A stretch of DNA of 64,000 nucleotides from Rhodeus uyekii. Its lineage: Eukaryota > Chordata > Actinopteri > Cypriniformes > Acheilognathidae. The DNA lies in the NCBI GenBank assembly GCA_037043235.1, contig JAWRVZ010000016.1, positions 3,911,501 through 3,975,500 on the forward strand, read 5' to 3'. Below are positions 47,290 to 59,900 of this stretch, piece after piece; the first letter of the stretch is position 1; each line of letters begins with the position of its first letter. The position numbers and the translations under genes were made by a program. The notes beneath the pieces are model-generated. The model was not told the origin of the DNA and searched no databases. It saw nothing but the letters and a program-made list of their open reading frames with translations.

Positions 47290-50200
47290 TCAGATCAGTC
47301 GTCGAACATACAGTAAAACCGGCGAGTATCCTCAAAAACACAGTCGGTTATGTCTGAAATAAACTAAGTATAATATAATGAAGTACTGTATAATAATCTG
47401 TGCACTCGCTCTTAAAGTGACAGCAGCCTGATATATGTCTGTCATTAATGTTGATTAAACTAAATAATCAGGATTAATAGTCTATGCATTTAATTTACGC
47501 AGGACTAAAAGATCATCCAGTGTTATTTTATATTTCATTAATTTATTCAGTTTCTATAATATTTCTGAATACTAGTAAATCTTCTCTTTATTAAGTGTTG
47601 GTTAGATACTGTACAAATAAGTTTTTTTTTTTTAAGAGTACAATCTTGTAGATCTCACTGTCAAAGTATATCTTAATAATCTTCCAATTTCTAAAAAAGG
47701 TAAATAGATAAAAATGAACAAATAAAAAAATAAACTGCAGCATGCTGACATTGACAGGATACGATGACAAAGACTTCCTAATTCAAAGTGATTTTCTGAT
47801 TTTCATGAATATATGATTGACCTACATATTATATTGCATGTATTTATATTATAAAAAAAGGAATATCACACTCATAGTAATGTGAAATGGCTCAGTATTC
47901 AATATCAGAAGCATTAATTTAGCAGCATTAATTTAGCGTGAATAAACGCTAAACGAGCAAACAACGAGTGAGCAAATATTTAGGGGAGATAAATAAAGAG
48001 AAAAAATTTGTCAAAAAATGCCCCAACACCTCCTCCATTTGGAATTCCCCTCCATTTTTTCAAAACGAAATTTAGGCCCTGATATAGTGTGAATTTAATC
48101 CAGATATACTACATTCTCCATGTCGTCTTTATCATGTGATCCACCAGCATCAGTTGCGTCGCTTCACTGCCATTCATAAATACTCTCCTGTTGCATCATG
48201 GGATAGTAAAATGTCCTTCGTATACACACTTCAGAATCTCACCAGAATTTGTAGGTCATCCAGAGACTTTTTGCCTTCTCTTTTATGAGTGCTGTGAATT
48301 CAGACATACTTCCTATACTTTGTTTGTCACATACTGTGTTTCGCTTACTATAAAGTAGGGAAGTGTGTCATTTCTACGCACCCTTTGGGAGCAATATCCA
48401 ACTCTTTGGCACAGGACTAAGAGGAAGTTCAGAACAATGTTAAACGCTTTTAAGGTTTCCTAAATTATTCGGATAAGAATGAAAAAAAGAAAGAATGCTC
48501 CAGATTCTACAGAACGAACAAAAGCGGTTCTTCAAAATGTATTTTGTGCAGGTTTTGAACGACATGAGGCGGAGTAAATGAGAGAAGATTTATCATGTTG
48601 GTGATAAATCTACTCCTTTAATAACAAATGGGAAATTAACAAGTTACAAAACAGGTTCATAATGCTAAGAATAGGTATGTTTATGAATATGAATAACTTT
48701 AAATCAAGTGGTGTTCGCCACCATTCACCTGATTTATTAGGAACAAATTATGGCACTCCACCTCACCCATTTCAAACAGAAAGTTGTTGAATCATAAGTT
48801 AAGGAAATTCAGGTGTCAGCCACATGCAGTGACCAGTGAAAAGTATCCATGCATAAGTTTTGCATTAATAACCACATGTCAAACCAAGTAGCAACTGCAA
48901 ACAAATCCTGGACATTTTCTCAGCCTGATATTTTGATTCACAATGACTTGGTGGTGAGTGGATATAAAGACAAACAAGCAGAAAGTGTCCAAAATACATT
49001 TTGTCTTCCTCTAGAGCAGTGCAACTGTTGTTTTGTCGTTTTAAACCTTGTAAATGGTGTACGTTTTCGCGTAACGTAAAGCTAAAGTTTATGTTTGACG
49101 ATAATGGAGAATCATTTATAAGGAGAATCGCGTGGTTATTAAAGATACTCATTTGTTATTCGTCAAATAATATTTTAAAGCAATGAAGCATGTGGTCTTA
49201 CCGGGTGGAGGGACTGCAGCTGTCCTGCTCGTGGCAGAAGCTTTTCTTAGTGGAAGTTGTCTCGAAGTGAAACACCCACGAGAAGTCAATGTGTTTGGGA
49301 AACCGAGGACACTCCCGCATTTGGTTAAATTAATATTAAAGGAGACGCGCGTGGAAACTCCTCCATCAGCGTACATCAGTCTAGTGGAGGCTAAATTACA
49401 CTCAAAGACGCTAAAATAAAGCAATATGCTCCTTTACATAAGTGACTTTAAAACATATGGGGCGTTGTTGGCTTCGATGGAGTAATATTTGCTTTTACAA
49501 AACGGTTTTATGTCATAAATATTTCATAGAAATAAATACTACTTGTAGCAACCAAAAGTTCATTATTTATTCATAACAAATAATAATACTTCCGCCCAAG
49601 CTATTCAGAAAACGTGAGCAGATTGATCACGTATGATGTCATAGGTCACATGTAGGAATCTCATAAAAAATCTCATTATTTAAAGCAGCTCTTTAAAATG
49701 TTATTAGCTATCACTGCTATTTCTAATACAGCAGCTGTGGAAGTGACGGTAAAAATGACATATTTCTCTCATCTGACTGCTCTTTTTCCTCTCTTTCTTT
49801 TTCTTCCTTTTGCAAGTTGTGAAAACACGTGCTTTAACTGACATGTGTTTAAATGACAACTTCCGCCTTAAAAAGGATGATAAGGGCATTGAAGGGTACT
49901 GTGAAAAGGGTATTTTGGTATTGACCCTTGCCAAAGACCGCCACCTAGTTACTGTTGCTATGCACGACAAGCCATGGCGCTCTCACATCATGTTCTCACA
50001 CAGTGAAAAATGCATTGTTGGAGCAAAGAGGACACTAATAACGTGCTGACAGACAGAGCAGGTTACCTTTGGAATTAAATCGCCTCAGCGTTAAAATTTT
50101 TGTAAATTTTTATGAAACTCAATTCTGTTTTGAGGCTCTTTAATGAGTCATGACACATCACTGTAGCGGTACATAAATCTATCATCTCTTCACTAGTTAT

Positions 50201-51220
50201 AGCACGAAATTAACATGCATGAACATCAGAAGGTATGTTGTTCCAAATACGGAAAATGTCAATAGACACATTTTTCACGAACACTGATGTTAATAAAGAT
50301 TAAAAAAGCAATGGTTTACATCTAACATCTAAGGGCATCTAAAAAATTTAATGCTAATCCTAAAAAACATTATTCTATTATTTTATTGTACTGGAAATAA
50401 AAACTCTATATAAATTCTTTATAAACCTTTAAAGACGGTTGTTATTAATCATTTTTAAGTATTAAGTAATTGCTTCTGCTGAAGCCGTCAGCCTGCATTT
50501 GTTTCAACTTATATTTAAAATAATCGTGTTTAATAGAGGAATTGCTGTTGAAAAACTACATTACCCATGATGCTGAACAGAAAACTCAAGATCGCTCTGT
50601 GCTATTAAAATACTTAAATGTTAGTAATGATGCATAATTTGCAATAAACTTTGATTATATTTTTATATCAATCTTTTTAAATGAGTAGTTTTATATTTCT
50701 CCAAGGATTGCAAAGCTTCATGGGTGTGTAGTTTTTTAACTAAAGCCTTTAAGTCTTGTACCTTTTTGTGGAATTTTCAAAAACCTTTTGTTGCTTCAAA
50801 TGAAACTTTATAGTGTTGTGTTTCACCTGATAGTGGATTGGCTTAGTTAATGGCTTATAAAACTCTACTTTTTAAAATTGCAAAGGTTTCCACAGCATTT
50901 CCCTCATGATCTCATGTGGTTCCCATTTGCTCACAAACTATCTTTCTAGATGTAGGGAAGGACTTCAAAGATAAACTGTACAGAATGTTCTCAAATGGTT
51001 ATTTTTAGTTTTTCTTAACCATAAACTAACTTTCCCACTACCCAGAACATTACTTAAAGAGATCCTATAAAAAATAGTTATTTTTAGGTTTTTATAACCA
51101 TAAAAAAAACTATGTTGGTAAAAAATGTGAAAAACTGTAGGTTTTGTTTGCAATTACGTGACTTTGTGGCTTAATTAAAAACAAAGTTCTGACATATAAT
51201 GGAGATTGCATTTCACAGAC
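47290..51220. other. Intergenic, no supported gene
   Basis: AT-rich apart from the block at 49203-49420. No recognisable protein domain or repeat family was found. Confidence 0.5.
49203..49420 (-). other. Candidate noncoding exon upstream of b3gnt5
   Basis: A GC-richer block with a good minus-strand donor, CACCCG|GTAAGAC, at 49203. It could be a 5' UTR exon of b3gnt5, 4.9 kb upstream. Only composition and one donor support it. Confidence 0.25.
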
Positions 51221-53187
51221 TCAATAAGTCAAGTCACCTTTATATATAAATATATACCTTTATATAATATAGCACTTTTTACAATGCAGATTGTTTCAAA
51301 GCAGCTTTACAGTAGCCACAGAAAAACAATATAAACAAAGTTTGTTTTAGCTGAACAGCAACCTTAAAAGAGCAGGTGAATCAATACAATTGATGAATAT
51401 TAAGTGTTAAGTTTCCCCAACTGAGCAAGCCATAGGCGACAGCGGCAAGGAACCAAAACTCCAGGTGACGTAATGAATGAAATGGAGAAAAAACCATGGG
51501 AGAAACCAGGCTCAGTCGGGGGAACAGTTTTCCTCTGGCCAACAGCCAAACAGTGCATGATTATTATATTGACAACAATTCAAGTCCAATATTAAGTCCA
51601 ATTTGGTCCGATTGGAGATGGGTTCATGATCTTCACAGTGGAGGGTTTAGTAGACTTACGGTCTCCGCAGACACTTCAGGGCAGTGCTGTGCTCGTGTCC
51701 GGGTGTAGGTCCTTCATCTGATCTGGATACGGCCCGGATCCGGCTGACCATGAAAACCTCAGAATAAACAGAGACCAATATCAGCGTAGATGCCATTCTT
51801 CTTCTGATGTATCGAGTACATCAGGTGTTACGGGAATGTTCCCGGTTCCGGCTGACCTAAATTATGCAGCCTAACAATCATTTTACATGATTTGGATTAA
51901 AAATGTATGTATAATGTGTTATGTGTATGCCAGGTTGAAGAGATGTGTTTTTAGTCTACATTTAAACTGACAGAGTGTGTCTGCTTCCTGAACTGTATTA
52001 GAAAGACTGTTCCAGAGTTTAGGAGCTAAATAGGAAAAGGATCGACCGCCAGCAGTTGACTTTGATATTCAAATAAATACCCAGGGTTGTATTTGTTTTC
52101 TTCTAAGAGGGTAGAAAAGTAAGCAGATCTAGCTGATTTTACGGCCCTTCTAAATGCAATAGAGCTGTCTTTTCATGAAATGCGAAAAGTTTTATTAGTT
52201 TTTTTCCAGCTCCGCTCCATTTTTCTGGCTGCTCTCTTGAGGGCCCGGGTGTGCTCGTTGTACCACGGTGTTGGAATATTTTCTTTAATCTTTAAGCATA
52301 ACGGAGCAACAGTGTCTAAAGTTCTAGAAAAGAGAGTTAATGGTTTCTGTTGCAACATCAAGTTCTTCTAGGCTATCTGAGATTTTGAGTAGATGAAACT
52401 GATCAGGAAGATTATTAATAAGGTTATCTTTTGTGTTAGCAGTGATAGGTCTACTATATTTAGAACAGGGAGTTAGTTTTTCGACTTTGGCTAAAGGTAA
52501 TCTACACGCAACTAAGTAATGATCTGAGATGTCATCGCTCTGCTGCAGAATTTGAACAGTATCAACATTGATCCCATATGACAAATTAGATCTAAAGTAT
52601 GATTACGAGAATGAGTGGGTCCTGATCAGTGCCGGCCCGTCCAACAGGCGATACAGGCGGTCGCCTGGGGCCCCTCTTCGATTTGGGGGCCCCGCGACCC
52701 GCACATGGTGTCACGCATTTTTAGTAGGTTTATCTTTTCAATTATCCACATGTCATATAGTATGAGTGGTTATGTGTTAATTATAACACTTTTGTAATAC
52801 ACAGACCCCATTAAACACGATACAATTCACAATGACGGTGAGCAAAACATAAAACATATTTTATTAAAAGAATATCTCTGAATAATTCATACATGACAAA
52901 TAGCTGAAAACGATAATAATAATAATAATAAAAAAAACTGTCTAAATAAAAGCGGAAAAAAGATTAGAAACATACACAGCAGCACCACACTCTATTTAGC
53001 ATAACACCTCCCGCAATAGGCTATTGGATGAACTAGAATGTCGTAACGTATTCCTAGTACAGATTCCACATATTCCACTTAGCCACATATCTCTGTAAAT
53101 TCCTTTCGATATATACTCGAGAAAGTGTCTTAAATAAGTCTAAAGTTATATAACGTCATAAGTCTGGTTGCTATTTTGATCGACGTA

Positions 53188-53310
53188 CAGTGGTACCTCG
53201 AGATACGAAATTAATCCGTTCCGAGGCGGACTTCGTAAATGAGTTTTTTCGTAGCTTGGAACACATTTTACATGTAAAATGGCTAATCTGTTCCAAGCCC
53301 TCCAAACACA
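53188..53310. mobile_element. Truncated pogo/Tigger-like element
   Basis: CAGTGGTACCTCGAGATACG followed by CCGTTCCGAGGCGG and TTACATGTAAAATGGC, the inverted counterpart of the right end of 2949-3590. The other terminus is missing. Confidence 0.75.
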
Positions 53311-53333
53311 GGCACTTACATTGCACAATTGTT

Positions 53334-53411
53334 GTTGTCGGCAGGCTTCGAATCTGCGCGGAGAAATCCCAATAGATCTGTAGCTCGTCGACTTAACCTC
53401 TCAGCCACAAC
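53334..53411 (-). pseudogene. tRNA-Ser-like relic
   Basis: Minus strand GTTGTGGCTGAGAGGTTAAG (A box and D arm), then GCGCAGATTCGAAGCCTGCC (T arm with B box) and CGACAAC closing the acceptor stem with one mismatch. The order matches serine tRNA with a long variable arm, but the anticodon stem is eroded and the loop reads CTACAGA. Likely a tRNA pseudogene or SINE head. Confidence 0.5.
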
Positions 53412-54109
53412 CGGTGTTTATGTATACACTTGCACTTTCATTTACAATATTTTACAATACTTTTTAGTACTTGCAAACTTATTTAAATCTGATTAAATAT
53501 TTTTACACATGTATTACATGTTGAGTTTGTTACAGGTAATAAAAATGTATACACTTAAATATTGAAATTGTATTTTTTGTGCTCTCTTCTCGCTGTTTTT
53601 ACACCAGTGGGCTCAGTTTTTTTTATCTCGCCTAGGGCCCCACAACCCTTCGGGCCGGCACTGGTCCTGATACATGTTGTGTAACTCCAATAGAGTTTAA
53701 AATGTCTCTAAATGCCAATCCCAATGCGTCTTTTTCATTATCTACATGGATATTAAAATCACCGACAATTATAACTTTATCTGCAGACATTACTAATTCT
53801 GAGAGAAAAATCAGCAAATTCAAAAATAAGCAGATGTGTGACTGATCATATGACTCAAACGGTTCTTGCTTCCATTAAATCAAGAACTGTCAAGGTGGAG
53901 AGCAGGATCAGCAGGTTTTACATAGTTCATTCAGCTTAAGTGAGACAAACAAAACGCTACATTTGGGCTTTCAGACTTTACATTTGAATTTTTTGCTCAG
54001 GGTTGGTTGATTGGGTTAATTGTGTGTGTATCATTGCTCAATCCTAATGCAATGTTCTTGACACAGGGAGGCAGTTTTTCTGCATTCATAAGGACACACG
54101 GAGAACACA

Positions 54110-56237
54110 CCAACACTACTATCAAAATATACTTTATTCTGGACTTTTCATTTGATCGAACTCAAATCACAATTGTCAAATCAACAAATCGCAGTAAGTG
54201 ATTTTATGCTGAAGAGTGAGAAAAATAGGGGGGGGGGAAGAGAAAGAGGGGGAACAGTAGATTAAAGATGATCTTAGAAAAAAAATAAAAATCACTGAAC
54301 AAGTATTTGCAAGGTCCAAGAGGTTCTGATATGCCCACGTGCGTGCTTTTGCCGAGAGCTAAAAACAACACTAGAATTACAAAATATTTTAAAAGTACAA
54401 AATTTCGAAGTGTTGTGGACACAGCAAGCCGAGTGCTAGGCGTTGAGGACCGAGAAAAGCAAACGCTTGCACGCGCGCGCACACACTGTAAAAGGTAAAT
54501 CTCTTCAAAATTAAAACATTATAAAATACCATTCCACTGTCATAGACAATATAATAAATAGCACATTTTCGTACAATCTACTTGTTGATTATATTAGAGC
54601 AAGCTTCAAAATACTCGTCTCTTTAAGGAAGAAGAAAAAACAGGACATTTGGATATTCTTAGGAGGGGATACGGATTACAGTTGATCCAGGGGGAAAGAA
54701 AAGGCAATTGTTAGCATTTTGGACTATTTTAATATTTAAACAAAACAAAAACAAAATTGACAAGTTTAAACCAGCCACCTCATCCTCTAATTATCTGGTT
54801 AATTCAAGTAAATGTTTAATGTCACTCAAGTAATAAGTAAGGTTTTAAGTGCTCACTGGATTTCATGGGAGTAGGTCTAAAGTGCTGACAGGTGACATGA
54901 GCATGCTGGGTAAAAGCTGCTTCTCTGGACTATGACTGTCTAATGGTATTTTATAAAAAGACACGTGACAGCGTCTGGCAAACTCGAAATCAATGTGCCG
55001 TTAACCTGACGAAACCATGCTGCGAGAAATCCAAAATGTGAACCGAGTTTACGTTAAAATCCTTCTGTTATAACAGTTGGACACGTTTACGTTTTTTTTA
55101 ACGTTCTTCACCGCGCAACGATGTCACTTTACAAACGAACGACAACAGTAAGCAAAACAGCCCCACCTCAACCTGACTATCGAACGGGACAAGTGAATAA
55201 AATAAAAACAAAAATCACACCGACCCATGATTCGGTCATTCGCGTGAAGCCATAGACTAAGGCCGTTACGGTCACACACGTTCCAAGCACTAAAAGTGTA
55301 ACGACCAAACCAAAGGATCATTCGAAGCTCGGACATCTATAGAAAAGCAGGAAATGACAGCAATAAAGAAAGATCACCAAATTGGAGGAACGAATCTCTG
55401 TTATGAACATTAAGTGAGCCGTCAATCACTGAAATCAACGAAAGGAACGAATAACCTGATAGCTAAAGTTTCTGGAGAAGAACAGTGAGTGAGTGTGCCG
55501 CTGTGTTTTTAGGGTGGGCCGATTAGATATTTGAACCGTACAGGCTTCACCCATTGCATGCGCTGCAAGTTCAGTTTTGTCGTATCACAAAGTTGCATAG
55601 GTTGTACAAAATAACAGGGCATTCGTGTTAGAAAATATAGTTGAGTAATTTAATAGGCTTTCTGTACTCGTTGAACTCTTAAAAAAAAAAAAGAATCAAA
55701 TTCTCTCTCAAAGTTTGGCAAAAAAGAAAGAAAAAGAAATCCTTGAGCATTTTTTGGAGAACAGTTCCAAAGTCGCAGAGCCACTAAACGTACAGTGCCA
55801 ATACTCTGAATCGTCGATATCATACGGCCACGAGTTAGCCATATTCTGCTCTTTAGCTCATGCAGTTACGCCTAAACCATCGTTGGAGTGCTGACGTGTG
55901 CAATATGCTCACGACGGTGGACCTCAGCCCTCTGGGTTTGGAATGATGAACACAGGAACTAATGAGGTGTGTGTGTGTGTGTGTGTGTGTGTGAGTGCAC
56001 ATGCAGCGTATTTCTCATGTGTCGAGCGTGTCTGTATATAACAGTCCTTGAGCGCTGATTTGGTGTGTCTCTTAAGCATCACTGGTCCGTGTTGAGATGG
56101 AGCTGAGGGACCGCTGGTCTGGGCTGTGGTCTGGCACCTCACGCGTGGACTACAGCAGTGGATGATGGGCCAGGGACAGTCGGTAAATTTGGCTATGCAC
56201 ACATTCATAGTCGGTCCATGGCTTCCCACAGGCAGTG
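54110..56237 (-). other. 3' UTR of tbl1xr1
   Basis: About 2.1 kb follow the stop codon before AATAAA at 54133-54138 (minus). The stretch lacks the transposons that fill neighbouring sequence, as expected of a constrained long 3' UTR. It contains a (GT)n run at 55967-55993 and an A-run at 55680-55692. Confidence 0.6.
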
Positions 56238-56907
56238 TCATTTCCTTAGGTCTAATACACAAACCTGTGGGGGTGGACGAAAAGTCATTAGACCAAAGGG
56301 CTGTAAATCCTTACAGTAAATTTAGTATAATAACACCTTGAGATACGAGCATAATCCGTTCCAGGATGGATTAAAAACCACAGATTGGATTGGAAAACCA
56401 CAATTTCGATTTTATTTCAATAAATTGTGCAGCCCTTCTAAATATTTGAATGCTTTCATGCTGTATCTTCATAGCAACCTGAGGATGTTCAAGCAACTCT
56501 TTGCAACACAAACTCACCGATCCGTCTGATGCACTTGCGCCTACTTTGTCCCCAGTGGAGTTCCAGCATACTTCAAAAATGCCGCCCGTCCCTCTGTAGC
56601 TGTTGACTAAAGCGCCGCTCTGTAGGGCAGACAGAGAGACTCCATTAACACCACCAGCCATGCAATTCAGCATGTTAGTGACGGATCAAATAAATCAGCC
56701 AGGACCTGAAATCTGTATCTGCAATGGACGATTAATGTGAAACCAGTTCAAGTGTGAACACACTCGATAGACTAGTCTTACGCCTACACATCTGAAATTA
56801 GTTTGTTGACTAATTAAACTGTGCCTACATAGGGTGTACACCGCAAAACTGGAGTTGCTATTTCAAACATTTTAAGAACTATATTTATAATGAATAAAAA
56901 GTAACAA

Positions 56908-56942
<35 letters not shown>

Positions 56943-59900
56943 CATTTTAGTTTTAGAGAGGAGTTCAGTGAAGGAAAACCTGAGTGGTTAGTGTTAGGGA
57001 CAAAAGATGTAATGGCTAAATGTTTATCGTTAACAAATATTTAAATGAATATCCATAAACACATGATAATGTTTCATGAAAACAATTTCGCTTCAATTTA
57101 GATCTTCAACTCTTTTGATGGCAAAGTCATCTTTTCCATCCCAAAAAACACCGTTTCCATGAGCAGCTCCCTACATTATATACACATGATAGGTCAACGA
57201 ATACACCGTATTTTCCGCACTATAAGGCGCACCTAAGAGCCTTAAATTCTCAAGAAAAAGCTGTGCGCCTTATAATCCGGTGCGCCTTATAGTGCGCCAA
57301 GTTCTCAAAATCTGTACAAATGTTGTTGTGCGACTTTGTTAAGACACTTGATTGACTGTCTGACCATTTCCCGCTGACACAGGGACGTTATAAGTAGAGT
57401 ACGCGAGCAGCGATAATCCAATCACAGAACATTACGTAACACGTACAGTATGTACGCTTGCCTCCGGTAGGTCTACTGCTGCTGCTGACAACCCAGTGTT
57501 GTACAGAAATCTGACTTCCTGTCACGTGCATTCATTAATACACACTTATTATATTTGCTTATCAATCTATTTTTTGTTTTTACACAGCAAACACCCATAA
57601 TCTGCATGGGAGTTGAGTACACTTAAATACATAGAAAATGAAATAATGTGTATAAAGGACGCAAAAAACATGTCAGATGGATTGAAACTGTAAAATGCCT
57701 GAGCTTCGTGAGGATAAGAGATAAAGACACCAGCAGAACTGTTGATTTTTCACATGATGGGTGGGTGTTTGCACTGGTGGAAGAAAAAAAGGGCATGCGT
57801 CTTATAATCCGGTGCGCCAAGTTCTCAAAATCTGGAAAATACAGTGTGTATATATATAAATAAACAATCTAGTCAAATTTCATATATATATATATATATG
57901 AAATTTGACTAGATTAAAGGGTTATAGAGATCACTTAAAAGGGAACCAAAAAAAAAACCATTAGGAGTATGTTATCACACTTTAGGAGCCAATGCCTGAG
58001 ACGGGTGGAGGAGGAGGTTTAGACATTCCAGGCTTAGAATAATAAAAATTAAAATCAAGTGAAGAGGGCACACGAGTATTCGCAAGCAAACGACAGCATA
58101 TCCTACTTCTATGAAACACTTGCCAGCTGTAGCGTCTGGACTGTGGCCCAAAATGATCGATCACACTCGGTTTAGTTGTGATTGTTCACCCATTAGCGAA
58201 GACTTAAGATTCTGTGACTCCGGCCGGTCTGAGAAGCCAGTTTCAGTGCCTTTAGATGCTAAGCAAGACACCTTGGGCTCCGATCTTCCCCCACGCTACG
58301 GATGAAAAACGCAAACCAATAAGAGGGAAGCCCAGAATACACAAAAATATCTGTATCCCCTATATATATATATTCTTATGCACGTCCCAATGTTGTAATC
58401 ATCTTAGTTGTGTTTTGTAATATTAAGTTAGTTTTGGATGTTTAATACTTGTAACCATGTGTAAGAAGTAGGGATGTGCTTTTCGACTAATTTGTTAGAC
58501 GTTTAAACAAAAATTTTGTAACAGACTAGTCTAAAAGTAATGCCGTTAGAAATAAGGTCACGTTTCTGCGGCGCGCTTTTCCTTCTGGATTCTCAAAACT
58601 GCAGCTTTATGTAGCGAGAGGCGTGTGTGTCGGTTTCCATGGTGATGCCCGTGACAATGAGTTCAATAAACAGGTAAAGAATAAAAAAGTATATATTTAA
58701 GCTGAACGTGATCACAGTGTCGGACAGTTGTAGTAAATGATGCGATGATGTGGCTGTTTCGGCTCGTCTCTCCAAACATTTCCGTGTCTGTGATTTATAT
58801 GGTTATGCTCGGATCCAGTGGAATCATTGTCAATTTTATATTATTTGTCAGTTCCTACTTTAAAATACTCCCACACCTCGCTCGTCTTTCAGTGGTCATT
58901 ATTAAAGCCGCCGCAACTGATATAAACAAAACGCATGGGAGATCTGCGGTAAAGATTTAGTTTCTGCTTGCTGTTTCCATGGCAACGCGTCATGCTCGTC
59001 ACCTGACACCGCAGCCGCAAAAGCACTATGACAGATGTATCGCATTTATTTATTTAGTCAAAATATTCACATACTTATTGACTTTTTCAATTACCTGATA
59101 TTCCAATTCTCAAATATGCGGAAGTGAATGCGTTTTGTCTTAAAATAATTTTATAATGATCATGTCAGCTGATAATGCAAGACGGGCGCCGCAGTTCAGA
59201 GAATCTAATCTGTCAGATTTATAACATGTAAATTCAGTCACTTCTCTCGAAATAAAGACAGTAAGTATCCGGTGAAGCGGGAGAAGAATATGAAGTGTGT
59301 ATCTGATATGAATAAAACACCTTATCATAATGGATTGTTATTTCCGCTTTTACAGACGTCGGTGTGTATTTTTCAAACTATAAATGTATTTTTTTTGCCA
59401 GTACTTACGAGAATTTAAACGTCTGAAACCTAAAATAAAGATACGTGGTTGAAAACTGAATAGCTGTGATATGATAAACACTGAGCGCGTCGGTCGCGAC
59501 CGCAGCTCCAATCAACGCGCGAAAACACGTTTGAATTTAGCAATTGATCACGAGACGCACGGATTGTTCTAATCCCGCGTGTGATCGCGCGCGGTTACAT
59601 TATAGGTTAAAACGTCATTTGAACAATAAAATCTTGTGGGTTTTTTCCTTTCTCGTGTAATCGACTAGTGTTTTCGGTGTCGACTAGTACCGTGTACCCT
59701 GTACCGTGTAGTCGACTACACTCGCACATCCCTAGTAAGAAGAAATTTCTCTGCCTACACCTTTTTGCCCCGTCTTTAAATGTTCCTCTCTTTATGCTTT
59801 AAACGATGATGATGCATCATATTTTTAATCGTCTTTTTGAGTCTGTCCAAATCCAGCACATCACAAAACAAGCTAAATGGGTGAGGAAAGACGATTTGTA

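Larger units (their letters stand above)
52627..53663. mobile_element. hAT element inserted in the LINE
   Basis: CAGTGCCGGCCCGTCC to CCTTCGGGCCGGCACTG with a perfect 8-bp duplication GTCCTGAT (52619-52626 and 53664-53671). Removing one copy restores the LINE frame HVSGPTHSRNHTLDLI. It contains a Tigger-like fragment (53188-53310) and a tRNA-like relic. Confidence 0.95.
51222..53880 (-). mobile_element. L2-like LINE copy lacking the RT core
   Basis: Read on the minus strand: endonuclease part VIIVGDFNIHVDNEKDALGL and QQSDDISDHYLVACRLPLAK, then linker WYNEHTRALKRAARKMERSW, then a jump at about 52070 directly to the RT C-terminus (AGGRSFSYLAPKLW) and the 3' UTR shared with 41225-42060. The reverse transcriptase core is deleted. 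A hAT splits the endonuclease. Confidence 0.85.
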
